Positions 1-9,509 of a DNA stretch of 54,396 bases are shown here, in pieces. The notes beneath the pieces were generated by a model, which did not search any database, was not told where the DNA came from, and was given only the letters and a program-made list of their open reading frames with translations. Both the position numbers and the translations under genes were made by a program. This DNA is from [Mycobacterium] nativiensis. Lineage in GTDB: Bacteria > Actinomycetota > Actinomycetes > Mycobacteriales > Mycobacteriaceae. Where the stretch lies: the NCBI RefSeq assembly GCF_020172685.1, contig NZ_CP083986.1:4036988-4091383 (forward strand), read 5' to 3'. Position 1 is the stretch's first letter. Each line of letters begins with the position of its first letter.

Positions 1-100
1 TCATGGCGGGCAGCGGCGCCACCACCGGCGTGGCCGCAATCAAGCCAGCACCCACCACCGCAACACCAGCAGTGGCATAAGGACGAATAGCTGTACGCAA
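1..100 (-). CDS. Partial secreted/anchored hypothetical protein, N-terminus only
   Basis: The first 33 codons are present; the gene runs off the left edge. Translation from the TTG at 100 begins MRTAIRPYATAGVAVVGAGL and continues as a hydrophobic Ala/Val/Gly stretch ending in a Pro-rich VVAPLP segment. This matches the 'RPY-A-TAGVA-VGA' leader that I recall on many mycobacterial hypothetical secreted or PE/PPE-like proteins. A GAGGAG ribosome binding site (108-113) lies 7 nt upstream of the TTG, which supports this start despite the rare codon. The gene is divergent from the AraC-type regulator. The body of the protein is outside the window, so no function can be given. Confidence 0.6.
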   Translation of the reverse strand, partial: MRTAIRPYATAGVAVVGAGLIAATPVVAPLPAM

Positions 101-344
101 GGGAAATCTCCTCAAAGTAGTAACCACCGCCAAACAGCGGGACTCAGCACCAACCGACATGCGGGACCGGCTAGGCCGGCCGCAGGTTTTCCTCAGGTCG
201 ATACAGGAAAAAGTCGGCAATCGACGTCTGAACTGCACCAATGCCCAGGCGAGCGCCCATTTCATTCAGCACGTGTTAAGGCTATCCACTGTTTGTAAGT
301 CAAGTTAGGACAATATTTCGCAGGTTTGGACTATCGTCGGCCGC
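101..344. promoter_or_regulatory. Divergent intergenic region between the secreted-protein gene and the AraC-type gene
   Basis: This 244-bp region holds no gene. It must carry promoters for both divergent genes. The only elements I can point to are the GAGGAG site of the leftward gene (108-113) and a TATCGT -10 element at 332-337 for the rightward gene. The region is visibly richer in A/T around 255-330 than the coding sequence on either side, as expected for a regulatory region. Confidence 0.4.
332..337 (+). promoter_or_regulatory. Candidate -10 element (TATCGT), leaderless start of the AraC-type gene
   Basis: TATCGT fits the mycobacterial TANNNT -10 consensus and ends 7 nt before the ATG at 345. 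Transcription would therefore begin at or next to the start codon. No Shine-Dalgarno sequence precedes the ATG. GGACAA at 308-313 is a weak -35 candidate. Confidence 0.45.
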
Positions 345-1199
345 ATGCTTCGGACGGCTCGATTGGTGCGTCAGCGCGCCGGCGTGAAGGTCTACGAGTA
401 TCCGATCGATCCGCAAACGCCGCCGGTGGTGGTGGCCCGCGTCGGGCAGGAAAGGCTGTCCGAGCAGGGTCAGATCCACAACTTCCCGGCCCTGTGGTGC
501 GACCGGGCGACCGGGGTCGTCTACGTGGTTGCAATGGGCGCCACCGTCAGTCCGGCGGGTGTGGAAAGCACCGAGGACGGTGTCGCGGTGTTCTTCGATT
601 CCACTGCGGTCGGCGCCGACGGGGCGTCACCCTGGCTGACCTGGCAATCGCATCCACTGCTGCGCCTGTTCCTGCATGAGCAGGACGGCGGGCTGCTGCG
701 TCTGGAGGTTCCCGCCGCAGACCGCGCGTCGTTTTTTGCCACGCTCGACGCCCTGAAATCTGAACTGGCGAACCGGCGGGAGGGCTACCGCGAGGCGGTG
801 TCGGCACTGCTGACCCTGCTACTGATCTTCCTCACCCGGGCGGCCGGCGACAGGGCGGGCGAGTTGCGCCACGGCGACGAACCGCTGCTGGCCGAGGTTT
901 TCGCGACAATCGACCGGCGCTACAACGAGCCGTTGTCGCTGCGCGAAGTGGCGCGGGAGGTTTCGGTATCGGCGGGACATCTGACCACCGTCGTGCGCCG
1001 CCGCACCGGACGAACGGTGCTGGAATGGATCACCCAGCGCCGCATGGGCGAGGCCCGCCGCCTGCTCATCGACACCCGCCTGTCGATCACCGAGATCGGT
1101 GAGCGGGTCGGGCTGCCCGACGCGGCCTATTTCACTCGGCAGTTCCGCCAGGAACACGGCACCTCACCCAGCCAGTGGCGAAAGTGCCCTCCGCTGTGA
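345..1199 (+). CDS. AraC-family transcriptional regulator
   Basis: A 284-residue protein of the usual size for AraC regulators. Residues 1-180 form a ligand-sensing half beginning VKVYEYPID, likely cupin-like. Residues about 190-282 are the double helix-turn-helix: PLSLREVAREVSVSAGHL is the first HTH, and ITEIGERVGLPDAAYFTRQF followed by GTSPSQWR is the second HTH with the family's typical ending. It probably binds DNA as a dimer and may control itself and the divergent secreted-protein gene; that target is inferred from layout only. Its stop lies 9 bp from the stop of the convergent ESX-4 gene, so it occupies the place where esxU/esxT would be expected. The ATG at 345 is preceded by a -10 element rather than a ribosome binding site. 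Confidence 0.88.
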   Translation: MLRTARLVRQRAGVKVYEYPIDPQTPPVVVARVGQERLSEQGQIHNFPALWCDRATGVVYVVAMGATVSPAGVESTEDGVAVFFDSTAVGADGASPWLTWQSHPLLRLFLHEQDGGLLRLEVPAADRASFFATLDALKSELANRREGYREAVSALLTLLLIFLTRAAGDRAGELRHGDEPLLAEVFATIDRRYNEPLSLREVAREVSVSAGHLTTVVRRRTGRTVLEWITQRRMGEARRLLIDTRLSITEIGERVGLPDAAYFTRQFRQEHGTSPSQWRKCPPL

Positions 1200-1208
1200 T
1201 GTCGACCC

Positions 1209-2348
1209 TCAACTGACGGCATGGGCGGAACGTACCGCCTGCTCACACACCGGGCGCAGCGCATCGTCGCCGCCCGGCCCGCTCTGGCAGCCGATGCCGA
1301 TCCGCACCGCGTGATCGACCAACACCGCCCAGTCGACATGATGGCCGTCGCGAATCTCCCGATAGGTGACCACGGGGCGTCCCGCGCTACTGCCAGACGG
1401 GTCGAAATCGACGAAGACCCCAGGAGTTTCGGCGTCGGCGAGCTGCAGCGCCCGCTGCAGTGGTTCAGCCACGGCTGCCAGGGTGTCGCCGGCGGCCGGC
1501 GCTTGGGTGAGGTGCAGCACCAGCTGTGGGTCGGTCGGCGAGGCCACCTCCACCCGCGCCGATCCGGGCCCACCGGTGACCCGGCGCACCGGCCAATCGG
1601 CCGGCACCTGCACCGCCACCCGGCCCTCCACCAGATACGCAGCGGGGTTCACGGGTGGCGCGTCGTGGCCGATCCGTAGTCCCAGCGCGACGACACCCAG
1701 CGCGGCGGCGGCCGCGACCAGTCGCGGCCGGTCACCTTTGGTGTGCGCCGGTTCGCGCGTGGGGTCTGGAGCGGTGTCCGGTTCTGTTATGGCCGGCAGT
1801 TCTTCGACCACCGTCACGGACGCCGCACCCCACAGCTTCTCGGCGATCAGTGCCGCCAATTCCCCGGCCCCACCGGCTGCATCGATCACCACCCTGGCGG
1901 GGCTGTCGGCAACCACCCGGCGCGCCACCGCGGCGGCCACCTCGTCGGGCGGGCCGATACGCGGCTCGGCAACGGTTTTGGCGCCAGTGATGGCGACTAG
2001 ACGTCCCGCGATCTCCACGACGACGACGCCGTGGGTTGCGTTGGACAGCACTGCCGCTCGCGGCCGGGTGGTGACATGATCGGCCAGGCCTTGTGCCGCG
2101 GTGGTGAACAGCTCCACCCGCCGAGCCGGCCACCACGACGGGTGGATGATCTCGACCGTCTCGGTGGGCTCGGGGCAGGCCAGCACGCTGCGCAGCAGCT
2201 CCGGCAGCTCGACCGGCTGCCCGTCGACCAACGCGACCGGGTCGTCGATCCACTCCAGCGCCGCCGCGGAACCTACTGATTCAACTGCACCGCAACATAA
2301 CCGACGGATCACCGACGGACCGGCCTCGATGACGGCCCGGTGCGTCAC
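1209..2348 (-). CDS. ESX-4 type VII secretion-associated protein (Rv3446c-like)
   Basis: 379 residues. The GTG start overlaps the eccC4 stop by 4 nt (GTGA), so translation is coupled. The N-terminal half (about 1-185) looks like an actin/Hsp70-type ATPase fold remnant ([46 protein letters not shown]). A single membrane-spanning segment follows near residues 212-226 ([15 protein letters not shown]), and then a C-terminal extracytoplasmic domain ([20 protein letters not shown] and onward) with two Cys residues near the end. This layout is that of type VII secretion-associated proteins encoded next to EccC4. Its biochemical role in secretion is not established. In M. tuberculosis the next genes downstream are esxU and esxT; here they are absent. 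Confidence 0.85.
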   Translation of the reverse strand: MTHRAVIEAGPSVIRRLCCGAVESVGSAAALEWIDDPVALVDGQPVELPELLRSVLACPEPTETVEIIHPSWWPARRVELFTTAAQGLADHVTTRPRAAVLSNATHGVVVVEIAGRLVAITGAKTVAEPRIGPPDEVAAAVARRVVADSPARVVIDAAGGAGELAALIAEKLWGAASVTVVEELPAITEPDTAPDPTREPAHTKGDRPRLVAAAAALGVVALGLRIGHDAPPVNPAAYLVEGRVAVQVPADWPVRRVTGGPGSARVEVASPTDPQLVLHLTQAPAAGDTLAAVAEPLQRALQLADAETPGVFVDFDPSGSSAGRPVVTYREIRDGHHVDWAVLVDHAVRIGIGCQSGPGGDDALRPVCEQAVRSAHAVS

Positions 2349-5300
2349 GGCTCCCAGGCCACCTGGATGAGCCGCTCACCGTCGGCACGGGTCACCAGGA
2401 CCCCGCGCCCCGGCGGCAGGGGACCCGGCCGGACCGAACCGATCAGCGGGCCGTCACCGGGGTCGCTGCTCATCACCAACCCCATCGCGCCAAGATCGTG
2501 CAACGCGGCCAACACCGGTTCGTACATCGCCCGGGCCACCCCGCCGCTGCGTCGGGCCACCACCAGGTGCAGCCCGAGATCACCGGCGTGCGGCAGGTAT
2601 TCCAGCAGCGCCGTCAGCGGGTTGCCCGCGGCGGTGGCCACCAGGTCGTAGTCGTCGACCAGGACATACAGCTGCGGCCCGGACCACCAGGACCGATCGC
2701 GCAGTTGCTGCGGGGTCAGATCCGCACCGGGCATCCTCTCGCTGAGCCGGTCGATCAGTCCCGGCAGCAGCGCGTTCAGCGCGGGAGCGGACATCGCGTA
2801 GCCGGCCAGGTACTCGGTCTCCACGACGCCGAGCAGGCCGCGCCGATAGTCGACGACCAGCAGTTGCACCTGCTCGGCGGTGTGAGTCCGCACCAGTTCC
2901 CGGCACAAGGTGCGCAGCGTCGCGGTCTTGCCGCATTCGTTGTCGCCCAGAATCAACAGGTGCGGCCGTCGCCCGAAATCGACTGTGACAGGTCCGAGTT
3001 CGCGTTCGTCGACACCGAGCACCGGTCGATCGCCGGCCATCCCGGTCAGCGTCGCCCGATCGACGACGGCCGGCAGCAACGCAATCCGCGGCGCCACGGC
3101 ATTGCCATGCACCGGCTCCCAGCCATCGGGGCGCGCCACCAGCATGTGCAGTCCGTCGGGAGTCAGGCCGCGCCCGGGCCGGTCCCGGGGCACCCGCTGG
3201 GCCTGCCGGCGGTCCAGTTCGGATTCGGCCGGATCGCCGAGCCGCAGCTCGATCCGGGTGCCGATCAGGTCGCGTAACGCGGGCCGCACCTCGGCCCACC
3301 GCGATGCCGACAGCACGACGTGCACACCGTAGGACAGGCCCCGTCCGGCCAGGGCGACGATCCTCGCCTCCACATCGAATTCGCGGCACAGACCGGCCCA
3401 CCCGTCGATCACCAGGAACACGTGACCGGCCGGATCGTCGTCGCGGCGCGCCTCCCGCCGTTCCAAGATGGCCTCCATCTCGGCGACGGTGCGCCACACC
3501 AGGTCGGGTTGCCCGCGCCCGGCCACCGAGCCCACCTGCGGCAGCCCGCCCAGTGCGCCGAGCGTGCCACCACCGAAGTCCAAGCAGTAGAACGCCACCC
3601 GCGTCGCGTCGTGGGTGGCGCTCAGCGCGGCGATCAGCGTGTGCAGCGTCGTCGACTTGCCCGACTGCGGGGCGCCGACGACCGCGACGTGTCCGGCGGC
3701 GCCGTCCAGCCGGACCGACAGTGGAGTGCGCCGCTGCTCGAACGGCCGGTCCACGACGCCGATCGGGACACGAAGTCCTTGAGGTTCGCCGCCGAGCAGC
3801 TCGCCCAACGCCGGTGACTCCCCCAGCGGCGGCAGCCACACCCGCCGCGCCACCGGGCCGTGCCCGGCCAGCCGCTGCAGCATCGCCTGCAGCACAGTGC
3901 GTCCGGCCGGGTCCGGTGCTGTGGCGGCCGGACCACTCGGCGCCGCGGTGAACAGCCGCGCCCCGCGCGGGGCCGTCCGAGGAACGGGGCACGGACCGGA
4001 GACGAACGCGGCCTGGAATCGGGTCACATCGCCGTCAGCGGTCCGCAGGAATCCGGCCCCGGGACTGCTGGGCAGCTCGTAGGCGTCCGGCACGCCGAGC
4101 ACGATCCGGGATTCGGCGGCGGACATCGTTTTGAGGCAGATCCGGTAGGACAGGTGCGATTCCAGCCCGCGCAGTCGGCCTTCCTCGAGCCGTTGGCTGG
4201 CCAGCAGCAGATGAATCCCCAGGGAACGGCCCAGTCGGCCGATGGCGACGAAGGTGTCCAGGAAGTCGGGGTGCTGGTCGAGCAGCTCGGAGAACTCGTC
4301 GACGATGACCAGCAACGCGGGCAGGGCGGGCAGCGCCGTTTCGCTGCGGGCTTCGGTGTAGCCGGCGATACCGGACACGCCCGCCGCGCGCAACAATTCC
4401 TGACGCCGGTGCATCTCACCCGACAGGGCGTCACGCATCCGTTCCACCAGGGGCGCCTCGTCGGCCAGGTTGGTGATGATCGCGGCGACGTGCGCGGCCT
4501 GCTCGAATCCGAGAAAGGTTGCCCCACCCTTGAAGTCGACCAGGACCAGGTTCAGCTCCTCGGGGGAATGCCGGGCCGTCATGCCGAGGACCATGGTGCG
4601 CAGGAACTCCGATTTGCCCGAACCGGTCGCGCCGACGCACAGTCCGTGCGGGCCACTCCCCCGGTCGGCGGCCTCTTTGATGTCCAGGTGCACCGGGTTG
4701 CCGTCCGGGTCGGTGCCGAACGGCACGCACAGCCGCCCGGGTGCGCAAGTCCATCCGGCTGCCGGGTCGAACCGATCAATGTCGCCGATCCCCAGCAACT
4801 GCGCCCAACCGGCCGCGCCACTGGCCTGTGGCACCCGATGGCCGGCCAACCGCTGCGCGCACACCACCGCATCGGCAACGTCGAGGAAGTCCGATCGGCC
4901 GTGCTCGTCAACCGGCCACCGCCGCACGGCACCAACGACCCCGGCCGCGTCGACCACCGACAACCCCGCACACTCGTCGACGACCACCACCGCGCGCCGG
5001 CCCGCAAATGCGGTTTGGGCGGCGGCCAGGTCGGGGTAGCTCCGGTGGTGCGGCAGCCACTTCAGCCAATCCCAGTGGCCCGCCGAGTCGGTATCGACCG
5101 CCGCGATCGACACGATGTCCGGGCCGTGCAGGGCGGCCAGTTGGCACAACATCGCGCGCAACAGCCCGCGCGCCCGGTCGCCATCACCCACCAGCAGCAG
5201 CGGCGGCGCCCCCAGCAGCCGCACCGTTATCGGCACGTCCGGCACCGTCGCGTGGGTTTCCAGGAACCGGTTCAGCGCGGCTTCGGTGACCGGATCGGTG

Positions 5301-5836
5301 GGGTGGCCTCGATCCTTGGTTGGGGCCACCAGCCGGGTGACCAGAGTCGCCGGACCGATCCCCACCCGGACCCGACCGAAGTCGGTGTCGCCGATCCGTC
5401 GTTCCCACATCCGGGGGCCGCCGGCCAGCATCCACAGCACCTGCGGGTCGGGATGCGTCCAGGCCAGCGCTGATCGCTGGGCCGCTGCGGTCTCGGTCAC
5501 CGAGTCCCGCAGCCCGGCAAGATAATCCAGGTAGTTGTCGCGGCCGTCGTCGATATCGCCGACGTGACCTCGTTTTCGTCCGGCCAGTGCGGCCGCCACC
5601 GCCGAGGCGAGCATCATCAGCGGCAGCAGCGCGAAGACCGGACTGCGGCCGACCGGCGATCCCGAGCGGTAGATGACTGCGGTCATGCCGGCCATTCCGA
5701 CCGCCATCACCACCGGCAGCAGCCGGGTCAGTGCCACCCCGGATTCCGGTGCCGGCACCGATGGCGGTGCCGCAACAGAGATTTCACCGGCCTGCGGCAT
5801 TTCCGGCCGGCCCGCGATGCGTCCGTGCTCGGTCAT
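2345..5836 (-). CDS. eccC4: ESX-4 secretion ATPase EccC4 (FtsK/SpoIIIE type)
   Basis: 1163 residues from the ATG at 5836 ([10 protein letters not shown]); TTG (5860) and GTG starts just upstream are possible. Two membrane segments near residues 35-85 are followed by three FtsK/SpoIIIE-type ATPase domains. Their Walker A motifs are GATGSGKS (about 402-409), GAPQSGKS (721-728) and GDNECGKT (964-971). The first domain has a clear Walker B (LLVIVDEF, about 509-516). The third P-loop is less canonical, as is usual for the downstream EccC domains, which bind substrates and regulate. EccCa and EccCb are fused in one chain, as in ESX-4. EccC is the motor of the inner-membrane type VII complex. It is divergent from eccD4 and coupled to the downstream Rv3446c-like gene. 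Confidence 0.95.
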   Translation of the reverse strand: MTEHGRIAGRPEMPQAGEISVAAPPSVPAPESGVALTRLLPVVMAVGMAGMTAVIYRSGSPVGRSPVFALLPLMMLASAVAAALAGRKRGHVGDIDDGRDNYLDYLAGLRDSVTETAAAQRSALAWTHPDPQVLWMLAGGPRMWERRIGDTDFGRVRVGIGPATLVTRLVAPTKDRGHPTDPVTEAALNRFLETHATVPDVPITVRLLGAPPLLLVGDGDRARGLLRAMLCQLAALHGPDIVSIAAVDTDSAGHWDWLKWLPHHRSYPDLAAAQTAFAGRRAVVVVDECAGLSVVDAAGVVGAVRRWPVDEHGRSDFLDVADAVVCAQRLAGHRVPQASGAAGWAQLLGIGDIDRFDPAAGWTCAPGRLCVPFGTDPDGNPVHLDIKEAADRGSGPHGLCVGATGSGKSEFLRTMVLGMTARHSPEELNLVLVDFKGGATFLGFEQAAHVAAIITNLADEAPLVERMRDALSGEMHRRQELLRAAGVSGIAGYTEARSETALPALPALLVIVDEFSELLDQHPDFLDTFVAIGRLGRSLGIHLLLASQRLEEGRLRGLESHLSYRICLKTMSAAESRIVLGVPDAYELPSSPGAGFLRTADGDVTRFQAAFVSGPCPVPRTAPRGARLFTAAPSGPAATAPDPAGRTVLQAMLQRLAGHGPVARRVWLPPLGESPALGELLGGEPQGLRVPIGVVDRPFEQRRTPLSVRLDGAAGHVAVVGAPQSGKSTTLHTLIAALSATHDATRVAFYCLDFGGGTLGALGGLPQVGSVAGRGQPDLVWRTVAEMEAILERREARRDDDPAGHVFLVIDGWAGLCREFDVEARIVALAGRGLSYGVHVVLSASRWAEVRPALRDLIGTRIELRLGDPAESELDRRQAQRVPRDRPGRGLTPDGLHMLVARPDGWEPVHGNAVAPRIALLPAVVDRATLTGMAGDRPVLGVDERELGPVTVDFGRRPHLLILGDNECGKTATLRTLCRELVRTHTAEQVQLLVVDYRRGLLGVVETEYLAGYAMSAPALNALLPGLIDRLSERMPGADLTPQQLRDRSWWSGPQLYVLVDDYDLVATAAGNPLTALLEYLPHAGDLGLHLVVARRSGGVARAMYEPVLAALHDLGAMGLVMSSDPGDGPLIGSVRPGPLPPGRGVLVTRADGERLIQVAWEP

Positions 5837-5951
5837 CGGCACACCGTAAGCAGCCCGCAATCGGCCGGCAAGTCAGCTGTGGAAGAGCGAAAACACCGGG
5901 TCCGCCACCGCGCTAGCGTGCGCCCAAGACGGAGAGCGAAGGAGGCCACAG

Positions 5952-7073
5952 GTGGCGGCTGCGGATTCGGGACTGCGTCGGGTCGCGGTGCACTCCGATG
6001 CCGGGCACGCCGATCTGGCACTGCCCGCCGGGGTACCGGTCGCGGCGCTGATCGCCTCGGTCGTAGACCTGCTGCCGCGCCCGCCCGGCCAGCCGCTGCG
6101 GCCGTATCGGCTCGGCCGGCCCGGCCGGACGCCGCTGGACGGCTCGAAAACCTTGGCGCAGCATGGTATCCGCGACGGTGCCGTGCTGGTGCTGACGCGA
6201 GCCGAGTTGACCGTGCCCGAGCCACGATTTGATGATGCCGCCGAGCAGCTCGCGGCAACCGTGCGGGCTGCAACATGCCCGTGGACGCCGTCGGCGCGCC
6301 GTCTGGCCGCCGCGCTGACGGCGTCGGGCATGGCCGGGGTCGCCGGGTTAGTGGCGGTCCCCGGCGGCCCCGGCGCCCCGAACGTGTTGCTGGCGATCGC
6401 CGCAGCCGGCACGGTGACGTCGCTGACGGTGCCGTCGAGCGGGTGCAGCGGGGCGGTCCGCACGATGCTGTGTTGCCTGGGTGGGCTGGCGGTGCTGACC
6501 GCTGTCGCCGGGATGGCCTGCGCGGTGACCGGAATCTCGGCCCGAGCCGTAGGCGTGGCGGCGGGTGTGGTCGCGGTCGGTGTGGCCCGGGTCGCGGGCC
6601 GGGTCGCGGTCGTGGTGTGCGGCCCGGGTGGTGAGGCGCATGACCTGTTGACCGGCTTGGTGGCCGGGTCGGCGGCGACGGTGGTGCTGGGCGCGGCCGG
6701 TATCGCCGTCGGGGAGCCGGTGCCCGGTGTGCCGCGGTCCGTCGGCGTGGTGTTCGTGGCTGCCGCCGGCGCGGCCCTGGTGCTGCGGGCCCGCTCACAT
6801 ACCGACGGCCGGCAGATCGCGGCGTTGCTGGCCGGTGGTGTCGCCGCGATCGGGATCGCCGTGCTGTCAGTGGATTCCGGTCCGTGGCCGGCGGTGGTGG
6901 CCGTGACACTGGCCGGGACCGCGGTCGTCGCCGGTTTCGCCACGCCGTCCGTACCCCCGCCGGCCCGGCGCGGCGCCGAAGTGCTGGAGAGCCTGACGTT
7001 GGGCGCGCTGGTGCCGCTGGCCTGCTGGGTCGGCGGCGTGTACGGCGTCGCCCGCGGACTGGGCCTGGGCTGA
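5952..7073 (+). CDS. eccD4: ESX-4 integral membrane protein EccD4 (short form)
   Basis: 373 residues starting at GTG 5952, with GGAGG (5941-5945) a few bases upstream. Residues 1-85 form the ubiquitin-like EccD domain (RRVAVHSDAGHADLALPAGV ... ILV-type strand DGAVLVLTRAEL). About nine membrane helices follow between residues 115 and 370, ending with the family signature LGALVPLACWVGGVYGVARG. EccD lines the central pore of the type VII inner-membrane complex. From memory, M. tuberculosis EccD4 is about 467 residues with eleven helices, so this one is short. The loop and helices in the middle (about residues 205-235, around ARVAGRVAVVVCGPGGEAHD) look compressed. The mycP4 gene begins 3 nt after its stop. 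Confidence 0.9.
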   Translation: MAAADSGLRRVAVHSDAGHADLALPAGVPVAALIASVVDLLPRPPGQPLRPYRLGRPGRTPLDGSKTLAQHGIRDGAVLVLTRAELTVPEPRFDDAAEQLAATVRAATCPWTPSARRLAAALTASGMAGVAGLVAVPGGPGAPNVLLAIAAAGTVTSLTVPSSGCSGAVRTMLCCLGGLAVLTAVAGMACAVTGISARAVGVAAGVVAVGVARVAGRVAVVVCGPGGEAHDLLTGLVAGSAATVVLGAAGIAVGEPVPGVPRSVGVVFVAAAGAALVLRARSHTDGRQIAALLAGGVAAIGIAVLSVDSGPWPAVVAVTLAGTAVVAGFATPSVPPPARRGAEVLESLTLGALVPLACWVGGVYGVARGLGLG

Positions 7074-7076
7074 GCC

Positions 7077-8417
7077 GTGCGCATTCGGCGCATCGCCAGA
7101 GCGTTCGGGGCTGCGGTGATCGCGGGGACCACGCAGTGCGTGGTCCCGGCGCATGCGGTCGCGCCGCCCCCGATCGACGGCACCCGACTTCCCGCCCCTG
7201 CGCCGGCCGCGCCCGCGCATCCCACCGTGCAGCGGGCGGTGTGCACGGTGCCGACGCTGGATCCGGGCCTGGCCCCCACTCAACTCGACGGGCTGGACCT
7301 GTCGGCGGTCTGGGCGCTGACCCGCGGGGCGGGCCAGCGGGTGGCGGTGATCGACACCGGCGTCACACCGCACCGACGGCTACCTCACCTGGTGGGCGGC
7401 GGCGACTATGTGTCCACCGGCGACGGCACGCAGGACTGCGACGGGCACGGCACCCTGGTCGCCGGAATCATCGGGGCTGCACCAGATCCGGGCACCGACC
7501 GGTTCAGCGGTATCGCACCGCTGGCCACCGTGATCGGAATCCGGCAGTCCAGCACCAGATTCGGCCCTGCCGGCGGGCCCCCGGGCGTCGGCGACATCGA
7601 GACCCTGGCCAAGGCGGTGCGCACCGCGGCCGACCTGGCTGCATCGGTCATCAACATCTCGTCGGTGGCCTGTCGGCCCGTCGGCTCCGGCCTGGACGAT
7701 CGGGCGCTGGGCGCAGCTTTGGCCTACGCGGTCGAGGTGAAGGGCGCCGTGGTGGTGGCCGCCGCGGGAAACACCGACGACGGGTGCGGCACCGACGGGC
7801 CGACGATCGTCAGCCCGGCCTGGTACGACGACTACGTGCTGACCGTGGGTTCGGTGGACGCCCGGGGCGCACCGTCGGCGTTCACCCGGGCCGGTCCGTG
7901 GGTCGACGTGGCCGCGCCCGGCGAGGCGGTGCTGTCGCTGAGCACCGTCGGTGACGCGATGGCCACCACCACCGGCGGCACCAGCTTCGCCGTGCCGGTG
8001 GTCAGTGGTCTGGCTGTGCTGATCCGGTCCCGTCACCCGGATTGGACCCCGCGCCAGGTGATGGACCGGATCACGGCCACCGCGCACCACCCGCCCGGTG
8101 GCCGGGACGACTTCGTCGGCGCCGGGGTGATCGACCCGCTGGCGGCCGTCGGCTCCGAGACGCCCCGCCCGGCCAAGCCGGCCACCAACGCACCGATGGT
8201 CCCGCCCGCCCCGGCCGCCCGGCCGGGGCCCGAACCCGCGGCCTCCGGGCTGCGCGCCGCGGTCACCGGTACCGCCGTGCTGCTCGCCGTCCTGCTGGCG
8301 TCGGTCACCGGCCGGGTGGTGGCCCGGACACGACGTCGCCGGCCCACAGAGCCTGGTCCCGACCCAGCAGCGGACCGGCCGGCAATCCGGCCAGCATCGG
8401 CCACGGGACTGCCGTAG
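7077..8417 (+). CDS. mycP4: ESX-4 mycosin protease MycP4 (subtilisin-like)
   Basis: 446 residues from GTG 7077, 3 nt after eccD4. A signal peptide covers about residues 1-27 (ending VVPAHA). The subtilase catalytic triad is visible: Asp93 (VAVIDTGV), His124 (DCDGHGTLVAG) and Ser303 (GGTSFAVPV), with the oxyanion Asn232 (AAAGN). A C-terminal membrane anchor lies near residues 385-410 (TGTAVLLAVLLASVTG) and is followed by an Arg-rich cytoplasmic tail. Mycosins are periplasmic, membrane-anchored subtilases that stabilise and cap the type VII membrane complex. The last 113 bp of the gene overlap the 3' end of eccB4 on the other strand. The overlap covers most of the Arg/Pro tail after the membrane anchor, so it constrains little of the fold. 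Confidence 0.94.
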   Translation: MRIRRIARAFGAAVIAGTTQCVVPAHAVAPPPIDGTRLPAPAPAAPAHPTVQRAVCTVPTLDPGLAPTQLDGLDLSAVWALTRGAGQRVAVIDTGVTPHRRLPHLVGGGDYVSTGDGTQDCDGHGTLVAGIIGAAPDPGTDRFSGIAPLATVIGIRQSSTRFGPAGGPPGVGDIETLAKAVRTAADLAASVINISSVACRPVGSGLDDRALGAALAYAVEVKGAVVVAAAGNTDDGCGTDGPTIVSPAWYDDYVLTVGSVDARGAPSAFTRAGPWVDVAAPGEAVLSLSTVGDAMATTTGGTSFAVPVVSGLAVLIRSRHPDWTPRQVMDRITATAHHPPGGRDDFVGAGVIDPLAAVGSETPRPAKPATNAPMVPPAPAARPGPEPAASGLRAAVTGTAVLLAVLLASVTGRVVARTRRRRPTEPGPDPAADRPAIRPASATGLP

Positions 8418-9402
8418 GCACGGCCGGCAGCCCCAGACTGTCCGCCGCCCCGGCGTCGGCGACGGCGAACCGCGTCCCGGTGTCCGCGATCAGATACGCG
8501 GCGCCGCCGGGCTGACCACTGACCCCGGCGCCCCGCACGTAGGCGCTGCGACTCGGCGGCAGATAGACCGCGTCCAGGGCGGGACCCGGCCCGTCGGCCT
8601 GGGCCAGTACCGTCGGCGTCGCACCGGCCGGCAGCGGCAGGCCCACCCCGGCCGACAACGTGATCCCGGCCGCGTCGTCGGCACGCCAGTGCACACACAG
8701 CGTGACCGCGGCGGCGGGTAACGCCGCCACGCCGCCGACATCCGCCGGCAGGGCCTCCGGCACCGCGTTGAGCAGCAGCCCCGACACCCGTCGCGGCGCC
8801 ACGGACTCCAGCCCCGGCTCGGTCGGGTTGACCGGAACGCGCCGCCCGGACCGCAGCAGATAGGTGGCCCCCGACTCGGCGCTGACGGCGACAACATCGG
8901 TCCTTGCGTACGCCGGCGGGTCGATCCCGGCGAGCAGGGTGGTGCCTCCGGCGCCGTCGTCGCACAGCGACCAGGTCGCCGTCGCCTCCAACGCCGGCCC
9001 GAGCACGCCGGGGGCGCCCTGGATGCCGAGCGGCGGTCCGCGCCGGGCCCGGCCGATCGCGGTCCCGGCCACCGGCCGCGGGTCGGCGGCGGCGCCGGTG
9101 ATCAGGCGGGCCGAGGCCAGGTTGAACACCGGGTGCACCGTGTCGCCGATCCGCACATACAGCGCCCCGGCGGCGCGATCCAGCAGGATTGGCGCGTCAC
9201 CGAGATCCGGTTGCGGACGCAGCACGGCCAGCACCCCGGCACCGGCCACCACAAGCACACTGAGCAGCGCCCCGGCGGCCAGTGCGTTCCCACCGGGCGC
9301 CGGGGCCCCGGCCGGCTGCCCGCATCGCAGCGCACGCTCCATCCGGCGGGCCAGGTATCGGTGGGCGCTGACCTGCCACCTCGTCGCCGAACGTCTGGTC
9401 AT
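8305..9402 (-). CDS. eccB4: ESX-4 membrane-complex protein EccB4 (short form)
   Basis: 365 residues from ATG 9402, with GGAGG just upstream. The N-terminus has the EccB pattern: the conserved cytoplasmic start RWQVSAHRYLARRMERALR, then one membrane helix near residues 41-60 (ALAAGALLSVLVVAGAGVLA), then PILLDRAAGALYVRIGDTVHPVFNLASARL, which is the start of the periplasmic repeat domain. AAYLIADTGTRFAV near residue 318 is the conserved C-terminal EccB motif. EccB forms the periplasmic part of the ESX inner-membrane complex. From memory, the M. tuberculosis homologue has about 470 residues, so this is a compact version lacking the C-terminal extension after the last motif. Its 3' end overlaps mycP4 by 113 bp, antisense. 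Confidence 0.9.
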   Translation of the reverse strand: MTRRSATRWQVSAHRYLARRMERALRCGQPAGAPAPGGNALAAGALLSVLVVAGAGVLAVLRPQPDLGDAPILLDRAAGALYVRIGDTVHPVFNLASARLITGAAADPRPVAGTAIGRARRGPPLGIQGAPGVLGPALEATATWSLCDDGAGGTTLLAGIDPPAYARTDVVAVSAESGATYLLRSGRRVPVNPTEPGLESVAPRRVSGLLLNAVPEALPADVGGVAALPAAAVTLCVHWRADDAAGITLSAGVGLPLPAGATPTVLAQADGPGPALDAVYLPPSRSAYVRGAGVSGQPGGAAYLIADTGTRFAVADAGAADSLGLPAVPTAVPWPMLAGLPAGPLLGRDQALWAGDVVSGPPPGR

Positions 9403-9497
9403 GCGCCTCCGTCTCCAGTGCCGCCGACGCTAGCCGCGGGCCGGGCCCACAGGGGCCCGGCCATCCACAGGTTTAGGAACCGTCGCTGCGGCTTCGG

Positions 9498-9503
9498 TAC
9501 CAT
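9498..9503 (+). promoter_or_regulatory. Candidate -10 element (TACCAT), leaderless start of first cutinase
   Basis: TACCAT fits TANNNT and is separated from the ATG at 9510 by exactly 6 nt (CCGCTT), leaving no room for a Shine-Dalgarno sequence. This implies a leaderless transcript, or nearly so. Confidence 0.45.
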
Positions 9504-9509
9504 CCGCTT

